DNA of 31,641 nucleotides from Clostridia bacterium (GCA_900770605.1 CAAGKS010000032.1:1-31641); one strand, 5' to 3'; positions 14,983 to 23,720 are shown, counted from the stretch's first letter. Program-made: numbers and translations. The notes: a model not told the origin generated them from the sequence alone.

Positions 14983-15792
14983 ATGGCAATAAAGAAGAAA
15001 ACAAAAAAAGACGCGAAAGATAATATATCGTGCGACAAATTTCATAAGCTTTGCCTTGATGACGCGGCTATGCGCGAGAATGACGGAGACGGCATAGGAA
15101 CTTATAACGAAAAACGCTTTCACCGTATATTCAAGCGCTTTGTCAGCGAGGACGCGTCCTGCTATGAGATAAGAGTGGGCAGCTACGTTGCCGACGTGCT
15201 TTGCGACGGACATATCACCGAGATACAGACCGCGTCCTTCTCAAAGCTCGCGCCAAAGATAAAATATTATCTTGAACAGACCGACTATACGGTGTCAGTT
15301 GTGCTTCCGCTGATATGCCAGCGGCGTATAATACGCGCCGAGAGGGAAACGGGAGAGATAAGATACGTGCGCAGCTCGCCGCAAAAGGCGCAGCTGAGTG
15401 ACGCGCTCGACCATCTTTATTATCTTCGTGAGTTTCTTGGTAATACTCGGCTTATGATACACGTCGTGCTCGTCAGCGCTGAGGAGTACAGATATTCCGA
15501 GCGTATGCGATACAGACGGGAGGGCGCGTACGACAGAGACCTTCGCCCTGTGGATATAAAGGACGAGATAGTGCTCAGAGGAGCGGGGGATTACCTGCAA
15601 TTTCTGCCGCTCGGTATCAGGGGAGCGGAGTTTGATTCCGCGGCATACTCGGCGGCTTCGGGAATGAAGGGAAGAAAGATGTATTCGGCGCTGAACGTGC
15701 TGAGCGCGCTTGGCATACTTGAGCGCAGACAAGAGGGAAGAAAGTATTTTTACAGCTTCAATCCCGATTTTGAAAAAACTGATAAAGCATAA
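14983..15792 (+). CDS. Conserved protein with a PD-(D/E)xK-like motif (probably DUF8091 family)
   Basis: 269 residues. The segment GTYNEKRFHRIFKRF (about 39-53) followed by VGSYVADVL...TEIQTASFSKL (about 65-89) matches a conserved hypothetical family I associate with DUF8091. The order Glu43 - Asp71 - Glu80-x-Gln82 - Lys88 resembles the PD-(D/E)xK nuclease core, with Gln in place of the usual Lys. The C-terminus (about 215-262) looks like a winged helix (SALNVLSALGILERRQEGRKYFY). The N-terminus is a lysine-rich tail. Function is unknown; DNA or RNA binding or cleavage is inference. GGAG lies nine bases before the ATG. trxA follows after 41 bases without a terminator, so the two are likely co-transcribed. 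Confidence 0.78.
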   Translation: MAIKKKTKKDAKDNISCDKFHKLCLDDAAMRENDGDGIGTYNEKRFHRIFKRFVSEDASCYEIRVGSYVADVLCDGHITEIQTASFSKLAPKIKYYLEQTDYTVSVVLPLICQRRIIRAERETGEIRYVRSSPQKAQLSDALDHLYYLREFLGNTRLMIHVVLVSAEEYRYSERMRYRREGAYDRDLRPVDIKDEIVLRGAGDYLQFLPLGIRGAEFDSAAYSAASGMKGRKMYSALNVLSALGILERRQEGRKYFYSFNPDFEKTDKA

Positions 15793-15833
15793 ATTAAAAT
15801 ACAAATGAAACACAAATGAAAAGGAGAAAGAAT

Positions 15834-16142
15834 ATGGCAGTACAGAAGGTAGATCTTCAAAATTTTGAAAGCATTAAAAACCAGGGAAAAACCGTGCTTC
15901 TGGATTTTTACGCGGACTGGTGCGGTCCTTGCCGTATGGTAGGTCCTATCGTTGAGCAGATCGCAGACGAGAGAGACGATATAGTAGTGGGCAAGGTAAA
16001 CGTGGACGATAACCCCGAGCTTGCAGGACAGTTCGGCGTGATGAGCATTCCCACGCTCGTAGTCCTCAAAAACGGAGAAGTGGTAAATCAGGCGGTGGGA
16101 GCGCTTCCCAAAGCAAAGCTCCTCGCTCTTTTAGAGGTCTGA
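15834..16142 (+). CDS. trxA: Thioredoxin
   Basis: 102 residues, normal length. The ATG at 15834 is preceded by AAGGAG; an ATG 18 bases earlier lacks a site. The redox active site is FYADWCGPCRM (Cys pair about 28 and 31). The cis-Pro loop SIPTLVVLKNG is present. It is a small cytoplasmic disulfide reductase that normally takes electrons from thioredoxin reductase; no trxB is nearby. It is probably expressed with the upstream DUF8091-like gene. Confidence 0.96.
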   Translation: MAVQKVDLQNFESIKNQGKTVLLDFYADWCGPCRMVGPIVEQIADERDDIVVGKVNVDDNPELAGQFGVMSIPTLVVLKNGEVVNQAVGALPKAKLLALLEV

Positions 16143-16143
16143 T

Positions 16144-16179
16144 AAAACAAAAAACGGTCGAAAGACCGTTTTTTGTTTT
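16144..16179. terminator. Bidirectional terminator between trxA and plsY
   Basis: AAACAAAAAACGGTC-GAAA-GACCGTTTTTTGTTT is a perfect 15-bp stem with a GAAA tetraloop and T-runs on both strands. It serves the two convergent genes. Confidence 0.93.
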
Positions 16180-16190
16180 ATATCATTGTA

Positions 16191-16832
16191 TCATTTCGTG
16201 TTGCCGGCTATTCTGTCTATCTCCTTTTGCCTGTTCCAGAGCATCGTGATGTGCGCCTCGGTTCCGCGGAATATACGCTTGATGTTCAGCACGTGCTTGA
16301 AAAGTATGATAGCGGCGGCGATGCCAAGTATCAGCGCACCGATAAGGTCCTTGTTCATTATTCCGTATATGATAGAAAACGCCACGGACGCCGTCATAGG
16401 CACAAAGCAGATGTACTTGGTTATGATAAGGAGTATGGCCTCGGCAGATATCATTATCGCAAAGAGGAGCGGATCGTGCGCGAGTATTACTCCGCCAAGG
16501 CAAGCAAGTCCTTTGCCGCCCTTGAACTTCATATAGAAGGGGAATATGTGACCTGCGATGCAGGACGTGGCGCATATCGGAAAAGCGTAGGTAAGCGTGG
16601 GAAAGATCTTTCCGAAAACTATCACCACGGCCGCCGCCTTTGCAACGTCAAATACCGCGCAAAGAAAGCCCACCTTCTTGCCCATAACTATTACGGCGTT
16701 GGAAGCTCCCGCGTTTCCCGAGCCCTTCTTTCTTATGTCAAATCCGCGTATCTTGGAAATGATATAAGCGGGGTTTATACAGCCTACGAGATACGATGCG
16801 AGAAAGCATATAAAATAATATAATGCAACCAT
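16191..16832 (-). CDS. plsY: Glycerol-3-phosphate acyltransferase PlsY
   Basis: 213 residues from the ATG at 16832 (AAAGGA upstream); a longer frame upstream has no ribosome site. PlsY transfers an acyl group from acyl-phosphate to glycerol-3-phosphate, the first step of phospholipid synthesis, in the membrane. Seen: YLVGCINPAYIISK near the N-terminus, the KKGSGNAGASN motif (glycerol-phosphate binding), the GHIFPFYMKFKGGKG motif, and about six hydrophobic helices. Length is normal. No convincing promoter hexamers were found, although the upstream region is A/T-rich with TATAAT-like boxes. Confidence 0.95.
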   Translation of the reverse strand: MVALYYFICFLASYLVGCINPAYIISKIRGFDIRKKGSGNAGASNAVIVMGKKVGFLCAVFDVAKAAAVVIVFGKIFPTLTYAFPICATSCIAGHIFPFYMKFKGGKGLACLGGVILAHDPLLFAIMISAEAILLIITKYICFVPMTASVAFSIIYGIMNKDLIGALILGIAAAIILFKHVLNIKRIFRGTEAHITMLWNRQKEIDRIAGNTK

Positions 16833-17009
16833 TTTTCTGTCCTTTATGATGTTAATGTCTGAAACGTGACTGATTATAACAAAATTATATAAACTGAATA
16901 TAAACAAAAAAGGATCTTTGATCGTTGTATCGAATTTTGCGGCGCGAAAGGAAAGGGGGAAAGAGGTAAATAAAAGAAGAAAAATGACGGCGTTTTTGAT
17001 ATAAACTTC

Positions 17010-17038
17010 TTGACATAAGTAGGCGTATATGGTAGAAT
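17010..17038 (+). promoter_or_regulatory. Sigma-A promoter of the EEP-family lipoprotein gene
   Basis: TTGACA (17010-17015), 17-base spacer, TAGAAT (17033-17038), about 55 bases before the ATG. Confidence 0.82.
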
Positions 17039-17092
17039 AAAAATGGCTGTATCGGTTTTGCTTCATTGAAATAAAATATAAGAGGTTTGTCT

Positions 17093-18913
17093 ATGAAAAG
17101 ATTACTGTCATTTTTGATGATGATCGTCGTGCTTGTGGGTTGTGTGACGTTCACTCCCTCGTGCAGCACGAGCAATGATACCAGAATAATTGATAACGGT
17201 AAGGCGCAGTACGCGGTGGTATATTCCACGTTTTGCTCGGACGACGTACGTACCGCGGCTGATAGGATCATAGACGGAATATTTGAGCTCACGGGCGTTT
17301 CCTTGCCCGTTGTGGACGAGCAGACCGCATTCGGCGCTCCCGATAATAAGTACATTATCGTGGGAGATAGCGTATTCCCCGAGTCTGCCGAGGTAAAGAG
17401 CACTCTTAGCGCAAAGGCGGACGCGTACGCGATAGAGCAGACCGAGACAGGCAATATCGTGCTTGTCGCAAATTACGATAGCGGCATTCTTGCGGCGGCA
17501 GAGCACTACGTAAAAAGCCTTATTTCTGAAAATTATAGCGTAGAATCCGGCGTGCTTACCTTCGAGGGATGCTATTTCGACGGTACTGATACACTCCCCG
17601 CAGGCTTTAATATAGCAGACCTTAATGACACCAAGATAGTTTACGCTACTAACCTCGATGGATACCAGATAGTTGCAGAAACTCTGCAAAATGCTATCAG
17701 AGACGTATATCATATAGACGTTCCCGTATATGCAGATACCGAGAAGGGCTCTTCTGCAAGGGAGATACTTATCGGCCAGACTAACCGCGAGCTTTCAAGC
17801 ACGTATTACGCGGATAAGGCGTACGTTATGGAATATAACGTTATCGCTTACAGAGGCAGCTTGCAGATCGCCTGCGGCGGCTCACTCTCCGCAAGAAAGG
17901 CGGTTGATTACCTCAACTCCTCGCTCTTCACGGCGGCTAACTCCTCAAAGAAGCTCTCGCAGGGAAGCTATACTTCCAAAAAGCTCTCCGGCAGTGCTGT
18001 TCCGATAACAAGCGGCGCTAACGTGAGAATAATGACCTTGAATATCATGCCTTATATTCTCGGAGAGTCGGCATATGCAAATATATTGCCCGTAAGAGAG
18101 CGCGCAGAGATATTCGCGGGAATGCTTATCAATTACACTCCCGACGTAATAGGCTTCCAGGAGTTCGACTTCAAGTGGCAGGAGCAGATGCCTCACTATA
18201 TTGACGTGCTCAATGAGTATTACGACCTCGGCTATGAGCTCGTGTTCTCGTCGTATAATGGCGATAATAACTACTCGCCTATGATGTACCGCGCCGATAA
18301 ATATACGGCGATCGAGTGCAAGTATCAGATGTACGATTACCACAAATACAGCGCTGAATCCAACGGATATTATATCCGCGGAGCAGCTCAGCTCGTATTG
18401 CAGAGCAAGAATAACGCGTCTGAGAAGTTCGTAGTGGTCAACTCCCACTGGGACCACGGCGGACAGACGACAACGGCAAATCCTCAGTATATGAACGAGT
18501 GCGCGTCAAGCGAGGCTGCGATAGTCAACGCGTATAAGGCAAAGTACCCCGATGCAAGAATATTCTGTACGGGAGACTTCAATAGCCACAGATATAACGA
18601 GACGTATCTCAAGCAGTTCTGCAACGATATAGGCGGAACGGTCGCGAGCAGCGCGGCAAAGAGCGCGGGAACGCTTATCGTAGCAGGCGGATATCACGCT
18701 AGTGACGCTACTAAGATATTGGAGGATCAGCCGAGAAGCTATTCCTCAGGTGGGAACGCTAACGTATTTATCGACCATATCGTGTTTACCTGCGGTAACA
18801 CCTCAAAGACCACGCAGGTAGTAAGACACGATACGATATATCAGGAAAGTACCTACTGTCACGTGCTGTCAGACCACAGCCCCGTGTACGCGGACTTTAA
18901 GTTTGTTAATTGA
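17093..18913 (+). CDS. Lipoprotein with C-terminal endonuclease/exonuclease/phosphatase domain
   Basis: 606 residues from the ATG at 17093 (AGAGG upstream). The N-terminus is a lipoprotein signal (MKRLLSFLMMIVVLVGC, lipidated Cys17), so the protein is on the outer face of the membrane. Residues about 30-300 contain two similar segments (NKYIIVGDS... and AREILIGQTNREL...), like accessory domains of glycoside hydrolases. Residues about 305-606 form an EEP (DNase I-like) domain: IMTLNI, VIGFQEF (catalytic Glu), VVNSHWDHGG (His), FCTGDFNSH (Asp, Asn) and LSDHSPV (Asp-His). The substrate may be nucleic acid, a phosphoester lipid or sugar phosphate; it cannot be told from sequence. The gene is monocistronic. 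Confidence 0.85.
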   Translation: MKRLLSFLMMIVVLVGCVTFTPSCSTSNDTRIIDNGKAQYAVVYSTFCSDDVRTAADRIIDGIFELTGVSLPVVDEQTAFGAPDNKYIIVGDSVFPESAEVKSTLSAKADAYAIEQTETGNIVLVANYDSGILAAAEHYVKSLISENYSVESGVLTFEGCYFDGTDTLPAGFNIADLNDTKIVYATNLDGYQIVAETLQNAIRDVYHIDVPVYADTEKGSSAREILIGQTNRELSSTYYADKAYVMEYNVIAYRGSLQIACGGSLSARKAVDYLNSSLFTAANSSKKLSQGSYTSKKLSGSAVPITSGANVRIMTLNIMPYILGESAYANILPVRERAEIFAGMLINYTPDVIGFQEFDFKWQEQMPHYIDVLNEYYDLGYELVFSSYNGDNNYSPMMYRADKYTAIECKYQMYDYHKYSAESNGYYIRGAAQLVLQSKNNASEKFVVVNSHWDHGGQTTTANPQYMNECASSEAAIVNAYKAKYPDARIFCTGDFNSHRYNETYLKQFCNDIGGTVASSAAKSAGTLIVAGGYHASDATKILEDQPRSYSSGGNANVFIDHIVFTCGNTSKTTQVVRHDTIYQESTYCHVLSDHSPVYADFKFVN

Positions 18914-18935
18914 TTTTGAGCTTTGAAATAAAAGC

Positions 18936-18968
18936 GGGGGCATTCGCAGGACGAATGCCCCCATTTTT
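18936..18968 (+). terminator. Terminator of the EEP-family lipoprotein gene
   Basis: GGGGGCATTCG-CAGGA-CGAATGCCCCC followed by ATTTTTT. An 11-bp perfect stem, 22 bases after the stop codon. Confidence 0.95.
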
Positions 18969-18980
18969 TAAAAAATTTGA

Positions 18981-19009
18981 TTGACAAAAGCAATTTGCGG
19001 TGATATAAT
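18981..19009 (+). promoter_or_regulatory. Sigma-A promoter of asnS
   Basis: TTGACA (18981-18986), 17-base spacer, TATAAT (19004-19009). The leader is only about 50 bases; no T-box is present. Confidence 0.9.
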
Positions 19010-19068
19010 AAGTTATTATATATAATATAGTTCGTGCGATTGTGAAAAATCGCGGATCGGAGAAAATT

Positions 19069-20463
19069 ATGAAGAGAGATTTTGTGCGCTCGATATACGA
19101 GTGCCCCGAGAGCTTTGGCGGCAAGACCGTAACGCTCGGCGGTTGGGTAAGAAACCTCAGAGATAGTAAGGCGTTTGGATTTATAGATCTTAACGACGGT
19201 AGCTGTCATAAGAACGTTCAGGTAGTTTTTGAACGTGAAAAAATAAATAACTATGATGAAATAGCTCGTCAGAACGTTGGCGCGGCGCTTGTTATCGTGG
19301 GTGTTGTGGAGCTTACTCCCAATATGAAGCAGCCCTTCGAGATAAAGGCTACCGAGATCACGGTAGAGGGAACGTCAACTCCCGAGTATCCGCTTCAGCC
19401 TAAGCGTCACACGGTTGAGTTTTTGCGTGAGCAGGCGTATCTTCGCCCCAGGACCAACCTTTTCTCAGCGGCGTTCAGAGTAAGAAGCGAGGCGGCGTTT
19501 GCTATCCATAACTTCTTCCACGAGAGAGGATTTGTGTACGTTCACACACCTATCATCACAGCATCTGACTGTGAGGGCGCGGGTGAGATGTTCCGCGTTA
19601 CCACGCTTGACGTTGAAAATCCCCCCAGATGCGAGAACGGCGAGATAGACTATTCTCAGGACTTTTTCGGAAAGTCCGCAAACCTCACCGTTTCGGGTCA
19701 GCTTGAGGGCGAGACTTTTGCGCTCGCATACGGTAAGATCTATACCTTCGGACCTACCTTCCGCGCAGAAAACTCCAACACCGCAAGACACGCGGCAGAG
19801 TTCTGGATGATAGAGCCCGAGATCGCGTTCGCAGACCTTAATGACAATATGCAGCTCGCTTGGGATATGATACAGTATATCATTCGCCACGTGCTCAAGA
19901 ACTGCTCACAGGAGATCGACTTCTTCAACAGCTTCGTTGAGAAGGGCTTGCGCGAGCGCCTTGAAACGCTTGCAAGCAGCGAGTACAAGAAGGTCACCTA
20001 TACCGAGGCAGTTGAGATACTCCAGAAGAGCGGCGCTGACTTTAAGTATCCTGTTGAGTGGGGTATTGACCTTCAGACCGAGCACGAGAGATATCTCACC
20101 GAGCAGGTGTTCAAGTGCCCTGTATTCGTTATTGATTATCCCAAGGAGATCAAGGCGTTCTATATGCGCCTGAATGACGACGGCAAGACCGTTGCGGCTA
20201 TGGACCTTCTTGTTCCCGGAGTTGGCGAGATCATCGGCGGCTCACAGCGTGAGGAGCGTCTTGACGTGCTCACCGCCCGTATGGCAGAGTGCGGACTTAA
20301 CGAGGAGGATTATTGGTGGTACGTAAACCTTCGTCGTTTTGGCGGTACAAAGCACGCGGGCTACGGACTTGGCTTTGAGAGAATTATTATGTACCTCACA
20401 GGTATATCCAATATCCGTGACGTGCTTCCTTATCCGAGAACGGTTGGAAACGCAGAATATTGA
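19069..20463 (+). CDS. asnS: Asparagine-tRNA ligase
   Basis: 464 residues from the ATG at 19069 (GGAG seven bases upstream). It charges tRNA-Asn with asparagine. Seen: N-terminal OB-fold anticodon domain (about 10-105, VTLGGWVRNLRDSKAFGFIDL), class II motif 2 around TFRAENSNTARHAAEFWMIEPE, motif 3 GYGLGFERIIMYLTG, and the C-terminus YPRTVGNAEY diagnostic of AsnRS as opposed to AspRS. Length is normal. asnA follows 410 bases downstream with its own promoter, so the asparagine supply and charging genes are neighbours but not one operon. Confidence 0.97.
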   Translation: MKRDFVRSIYECPESFGGKTVTLGGWVRNLRDSKAFGFIDLNDGSCHKNVQVVFEREKINNYDEIARQNVGAALVIVGVVELTPNMKQPFEIKATEITVEGTSTPEYPLQPKRHTVEFLREQAYLRPRTNLFSAAFRVRSEAAFAIHNFFHERGFVYVHTPIITASDCEGAGEMFRVTTLDVENPPRCENGEIDYSQDFFGKSANLTVSGQLEGETFALAYGKIYTFGPTFRAENSNTARHAAEFWMIEPEIAFADLNDNMQLAWDMIQYIIRHVLKNCSQEIDFFNSFVEKGLRERLETLASSEYKKVTYTEAVEILQKSGADFKYPVEWGIDLQTEHERYLTEQVFKCPVFVIDYPKEIKAFYMRLNDDGKTVAAMDLLVPGVGEIIGGSQREERLDVLTARMAECGLNEEDYWWYVNLRRFGGTKHAGYGLGFERIIMYLTGISNIRDVLPYPRTVGNAEY

Positions 20464-20484
20464 TCTGATTTTAATTGATGTTAA

Positions 20485-20515
20485 CACCCCGATCTTACGC
20501 GGTAAGATCGGGGTG
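20485..20515 (+). terminator. Terminator of asnS
   Basis: CACCCCGATCTTAC-GCG-GTAAGATCGGGGTG, a perfect 14-bp stem, followed by CTTTGTCGTTG. The T-run is modest. Confidence 0.85.
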
Positions 20516-20542
20516 CTTTGTCGTTGATTTTCAAATACAGTT

Positions 20543-20690
20543 AAAGTTTTTGATCAAACTTTTTCTAAAAAGTTTGCAGGTTCTAAGGGCAGCGCCCTTC
20601 GCCGCTCTCCGCAGAGAGCGGAACACCCCTGCGGTCAGGGGAGTCTGAGGCAGAGCCTCAGCCGCCGTCCGCAGACGGCGGAACACCCCA
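20543..20690. repeat. Array of short hairpins between asnS and asnA
   Basis: Successive palindromes: CAAACTTTTT/AAAAAGTTTG (20555-20576, competing with AAGTTT/AAACTT just before it), AAGGGC-AGC-GCCCTT (20585-20599), CCGCTCTC-CGCA-GAGAGCGG (20602-20621), CCCCTG-CGGT-CAGGGG (20626-20641), CTGAGGC/GCCTCAG (20645-20661), CCGCCGTC-CGCA-GACGGCGG (20662-20681). The two CGCA-loop hairpins are direct repeats, each followed by AACACCCC, whose stems differ by compensating changes. No gene is present. This resembles REP-type dispersed elements of gut Clostridia. Confidence 0.8.
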
Positions 20691-20793
20691 CGCTCATCTT
20701 ATGAAATACGTCGCTGCCGTCAGCAAATATCGTTCGAAGCGTCGTGATTTTTCGCTTTTTAAAATTGTGATCTTCTCATTTTTAAAAAAACTA

Positions 20794-20822
20794 TTGATTT
20801 TAATTAAAATATATTATATAAT
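20794..20822 (+). promoter_or_regulatory. Promoter of asnA
   Basis: TTGATT (20794-20799), 17-base spacer, TATAAT (20817-20822), about 45 bases before the ATG. Confidence 0.75.
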
Positions 20823-20873
20823 TAAAAGAGTTATTGGCTTAAAATAGGAAAAATGTAAATGGAGGAGATCTCT

Positions 20874-21881
20874 ATGAACAAAATATATATTCCCGAGGGA
20901 TATCGCCCCTCACTTGACGCATACAATACGCAGAAGGCGATAGCGTATATCAAAAAGACCTTTCAGGAGGAGTTTTCGGACGCCCTCAACCTCAAGCGCG
21001 TTTCCGCACCGCTTTTCGTGACCGAGGAGTCAGGACTCAACGATAATCTCAATGGCTACGAGCGCCCCGTATCGTTTGACGTTCCCGCAGTAGGCTCAAA
21101 TGCCGAGGTAGTTCACTCCCTGGCAAAGTGGAAGAGACTTGCGCTCAAAAGATATAATTTCACAGTCGGCAACGGACTTTATACGGATATGAACGCTATC
21201 CGCAGAAACGAGGACCTCGATAATCTTCACTCCATATACGTGGACCAGTGGGACTGGGAGAAGATAATCACCGAGGAGAACAGAAACACCGAATACCTCA
21301 AGCTCATCGTAAGAGCTATCGTTGATGCGATCTGTAACACTAACGACAGACTTCACGTAAGATTTCCTCAGCTTCGCACCGAGCTTTGCCGTAAGGTCAG
21401 CTTCGTAAGTACACAGGAGCTTGAGGATATGTATCCCGATATGACAGGCTCCGAGCGCGAGAACGCGTACGTCAAGGAGCATAAGACCGCCTTTGTAATG
21501 CAGATCGGCGGCAAGCTCCGTTCAGGCAACCGTCACGACGGCAGAGCGCCCGACTATGACGATTGGCAGCTCAACGGAGATATATTCTTCTGGAACGAAA
21601 CGCTCGGCAGAGCAGTCGAGATATCCTCAATGGGTATCCGTGTAGATCCCGAGTCACTTGACAGACAGCTCACGATCGCAGGCTGTGACGCGCGCAGAGA
21701 GCTTCCGTTCCATAAAATGCTACTCGCAGGCGAGCTTCCGCTCACCATCGGCGGCGGTATAGGACAGTCAAGACTTTGTATGCTTATGATGGGCTGCGCG
21801 CATATAGGAGAGGTGCAGTCAAGCATCTGGGATGAAAACACAGTATCGGTCTGCGAGGCAAACGGCATACCGCTGCTGTAA
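20874..21881 (+). CDS. asnA: Aspartate-ammonia ligase (asparagine synthetase A)
   Basis: 335 residues from the ATG at 20874. An upstream in-frame ATG at 20859 is rejected because GGAGGAG lies between the two and is well spaced for the second. AsnA makes asparagine from aspartate, ammonia and ATP, and is related to class II tRNA synthetases. Seen: YIKKTFQEEF near the N-terminus, VHSLAKWKR, YVDQWDWEK, and the diagnostic C-terminal GGGIGQSRLCMLMMG followed by HIGEVQSSIWD. Length is normal. It has its own promoter and terminator, and lies downstream of asnS. Confidence 0.97.
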   Translation: MNKIYIPEGYRPSLDAYNTQKAIAYIKKTFQEEFSDALNLKRVSAPLFVTEESGLNDNLNGYERPVSFDVPAVGSNAEVVHSLAKWKRLALKRYNFTVGNGLYTDMNAIRRNEDLDNLHSIYVDQWDWEKIITEENRNTEYLKLIVRAIVDAICNTNDRLHVRFPQLRTELCRKVSFVSTQELEDMYPDMTGSERENAYVKEHKTAFVMQIGGKLRSGNRHDGRAPDYDDWQLNGDIFFWNETLGRAVEISSMGIRVDPESLDRQLTIAGCDARRELPFHKMLLAGELPLTIGGGIGQSRLCMLMMGCAHIGEVQSSIWDENTVSVCEANGIPLL

Positions 21882-21889
21882 GACTTTTT

Positions 21890-21931
21890 GAGGGAGAGCT
21901 TTGTTTTATATAAGTTTTCCCTCGTATTTTT
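21890..21931 (+). terminator. Terminator of asnA
   Basis: GAGGGAGAGCTT pairs with AAGTTTTCCCTC (12 bp including three G-U pairs), followed by GTATTTTT. Because no promoter is evident before the next gene, some read-through is likely. Confidence 0.75.
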
Positions 21932-21957
21932 GACGTGTAAAAAAAGAGGACTTTAAA

Positions 21958-23682
21958 ATGCTCAAACGTTTTTTGGCTTACTATAAGCCGCACAAGCTGA
22001 TATTTTCGCTTGATATGATCGCGGCGCTTCTCGTGTCGCTTATCGGAATAGTATATCCGATAGTCACGCGCCGTATGCTCAACGATCTGATACCGAATAA
22101 GAATTACCGTATGGTAGTTATCTTTGGAGTGGCGTTGCTTGGGCTTTACGTAGTACGTATGCTGCTCAGATATTTTATTCAGTATTACGGTCACGTAATG
22201 GGCGTGCGCATGCAGGCACAGATGCGCTCGGATATGTTTGATCATCTGGAGAAGCTGCCGTATAGCTTTTACGATAATAACGAAACGGGAAAGATAATGT
22301 CGAGAATGACCGCAGACCTGTGGGAGATAAGCGAGCTTGCTCACCACGGACCTGAAAATCTTCTCATTTCCGGCGTTTCGGTTATTTTGTCCTTTGTTTA
22401 TCTGGCAGGCATCAATATCTGGCTTACGCTTATCATCTTTGCCTGCGTTCCGTTCCTTCTGCTTATCGCCATCGCGCTCCGCAAGAAGATGCGAGACGCG
22501 TTTATGGAGAGCAGAAAGTCCGTCGCTATAATAAACTCCTCGCTTGAGAGCAGTATCTCGGGCATACGCGTCACCAAGGCGTTTGATAACGCGAAAAAGG
22601 AAAAGGAAAAGTTCGAGGAGGGCAATAAGCTGTTCGTCACCTCGCGTAACGACGCATATAAGGCGATGGGCAAGTTCCACTCAATGACCTCGTTCATCAC
22701 GGACGTGTTCAACGTTATCGTGCTTATCGCGGGCGGATTTTTCCTGTATAACGGAAAGATAGATTTCGCGGATTATTCCGTGTTTATAGTTTCCGTAAAT
22801 ATGTTTATCTCTCCCGTTATGTCGCTGATAAACTTTATGGAGCAGTATCAGAACGGCGTTACGGGCTTTGAGAGATTTATTGAGATAATGGACGAAGAGC
22901 CCGAGGCTGACGCCGAGGGAGCAACTGACGCGGGCGTGCTCGACGGACACATCGAGATACGCGACCTCGTCTATTCGTACGAGACCACAAAGGACGTCCT
23001 CAGAGGAGTGAGCCTTGATATCAAGAAGGGAAGCAAGTTCGCACTCGTAGGACCCTCGGGCGGCGGAAAGACCACCATCTGCCATCTTATACCGCATTTT
23101 TACGATATAGATGAAGGAGATATACTCATCGACGGACGCTCTATAAAGAGTATGACAAAAAGCTCGGTTCGCCGCAATATAGGAATAGTCCAGCAGGATA
23201 TATACCTGTTCAATGCGAGCATCAGAGATAATATTCTTTACGGCAGGCTTGACGCTACCGAGGATGAGGTCATCGAAGCGGCAAAGAGAGCGAATATACA
23301 CGATTATATAATGACGCTCGAGGACGGCTACGATACACAGATAGGCGAGCGCGGAATAAGACTTTCGGGCGGACAGAAGCAAAGACTTTCCATCGCCAGA
23401 GTTTTCCTCAAAAACCCGCCTATACTTATACTTGACGAGGCAACGAGCGCGCTTGATAATACCACCGAGATACTTATCCAGCAGGCGCTTGACGAGCTTT
23501 GCGAGGGAAGGACCACTCTGGTAGTAGCGCATAGACTTTCCACCATAAAGAACGCGGACGAGATCGCCGTGGTCGCGCGCGGAAAGATAATCGAGCAGGG
23601 AAGCCACGATGAGCTTCTCGCGCTTGACGGAGAATACACCAAGCTTTATAATCTTCAATTCAGAGCAAATAAGCTCGATTGA
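21958..23682 (+). CDS. ABC exporter, fused permease and ATPase (MsbA/BmrA type)
   Basis: 574 residues: six membrane helices (about 15-300) and one nucleotide-binding domain (about 335-570). Seen: Walker A GPSGGGKTT, Q-loop VQQDIYLF, signature LSGGQKQR, Walker B LILDEATSALD, H-loop VVAHRLSTI. Half-transporters of this type work as homodimers or with a partner half; no second half-transporter is adjacent, so a homodimer is likely. The substrate cannot be assigned. GAGGA precedes the ATG. It starts a run of closely spaced genes (DUF5685, J-domain protein, membrane protein) that probably form one transcript. Confidence 0.94.
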   Translation: MLKRFLAYYKPHKLIFSLDMIAALLVSLIGIVYPIVTRRMLNDLIPNKNYRMVVIFGVALLGLYVVRMLLRYFIQYYGHVMGVRMQAQMRSDMFDHLEKLPYSFYDNNETGKIMSRMTADLWEISELAHHGPENLLISGVSVILSFVYLAGINIWLTLIIFACVPFLLLIAIALRKKMRDAFMESRKSVAIINSSLESSISGIRVTKAFDNAKKEKEKFEEGNKLFVTSRNDAYKAMGKFHSMTSFITDVFNVIVLIAGGFFLYNGKIDFADYSVFIVSVNMFISPVMSLINFMEQYQNGVTGFERFIEIMDEEPEADAEGATDAGVLDGHIEIRDLVYSYETTKDVLRGVSLDIKKGSKFALVGPSGGGKTTICHLIPHFYDIDEGDILIDGRSIKSMTKSSVRRNIGIVQQDIYLFNASIRDNILYGRLDATEDEVIEAAKRANIHDYIMTLEDGYDTQIGERGIRLSGGQKQRLSIARVFLKNPPILILDEATSALDNTTEILIQQALDELCEGRTTLVVAHRLSTIKNADEIAVVARGKIIEQGSHDELLALDGEYTKLYNLQFRANKLD

Positions 23683-23720
23683 TCGCATCAAAAAATAAAA
23701 AGAGAGGAGCGGCAGAAAAA

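Noticed and set aside
22681..23691. 336-residue minus-strand reading frame opposite the ABC exporter
   Set aside because: Antisense to Walker A, signature and Walker B motifs of a certain gene; no signals of its own.
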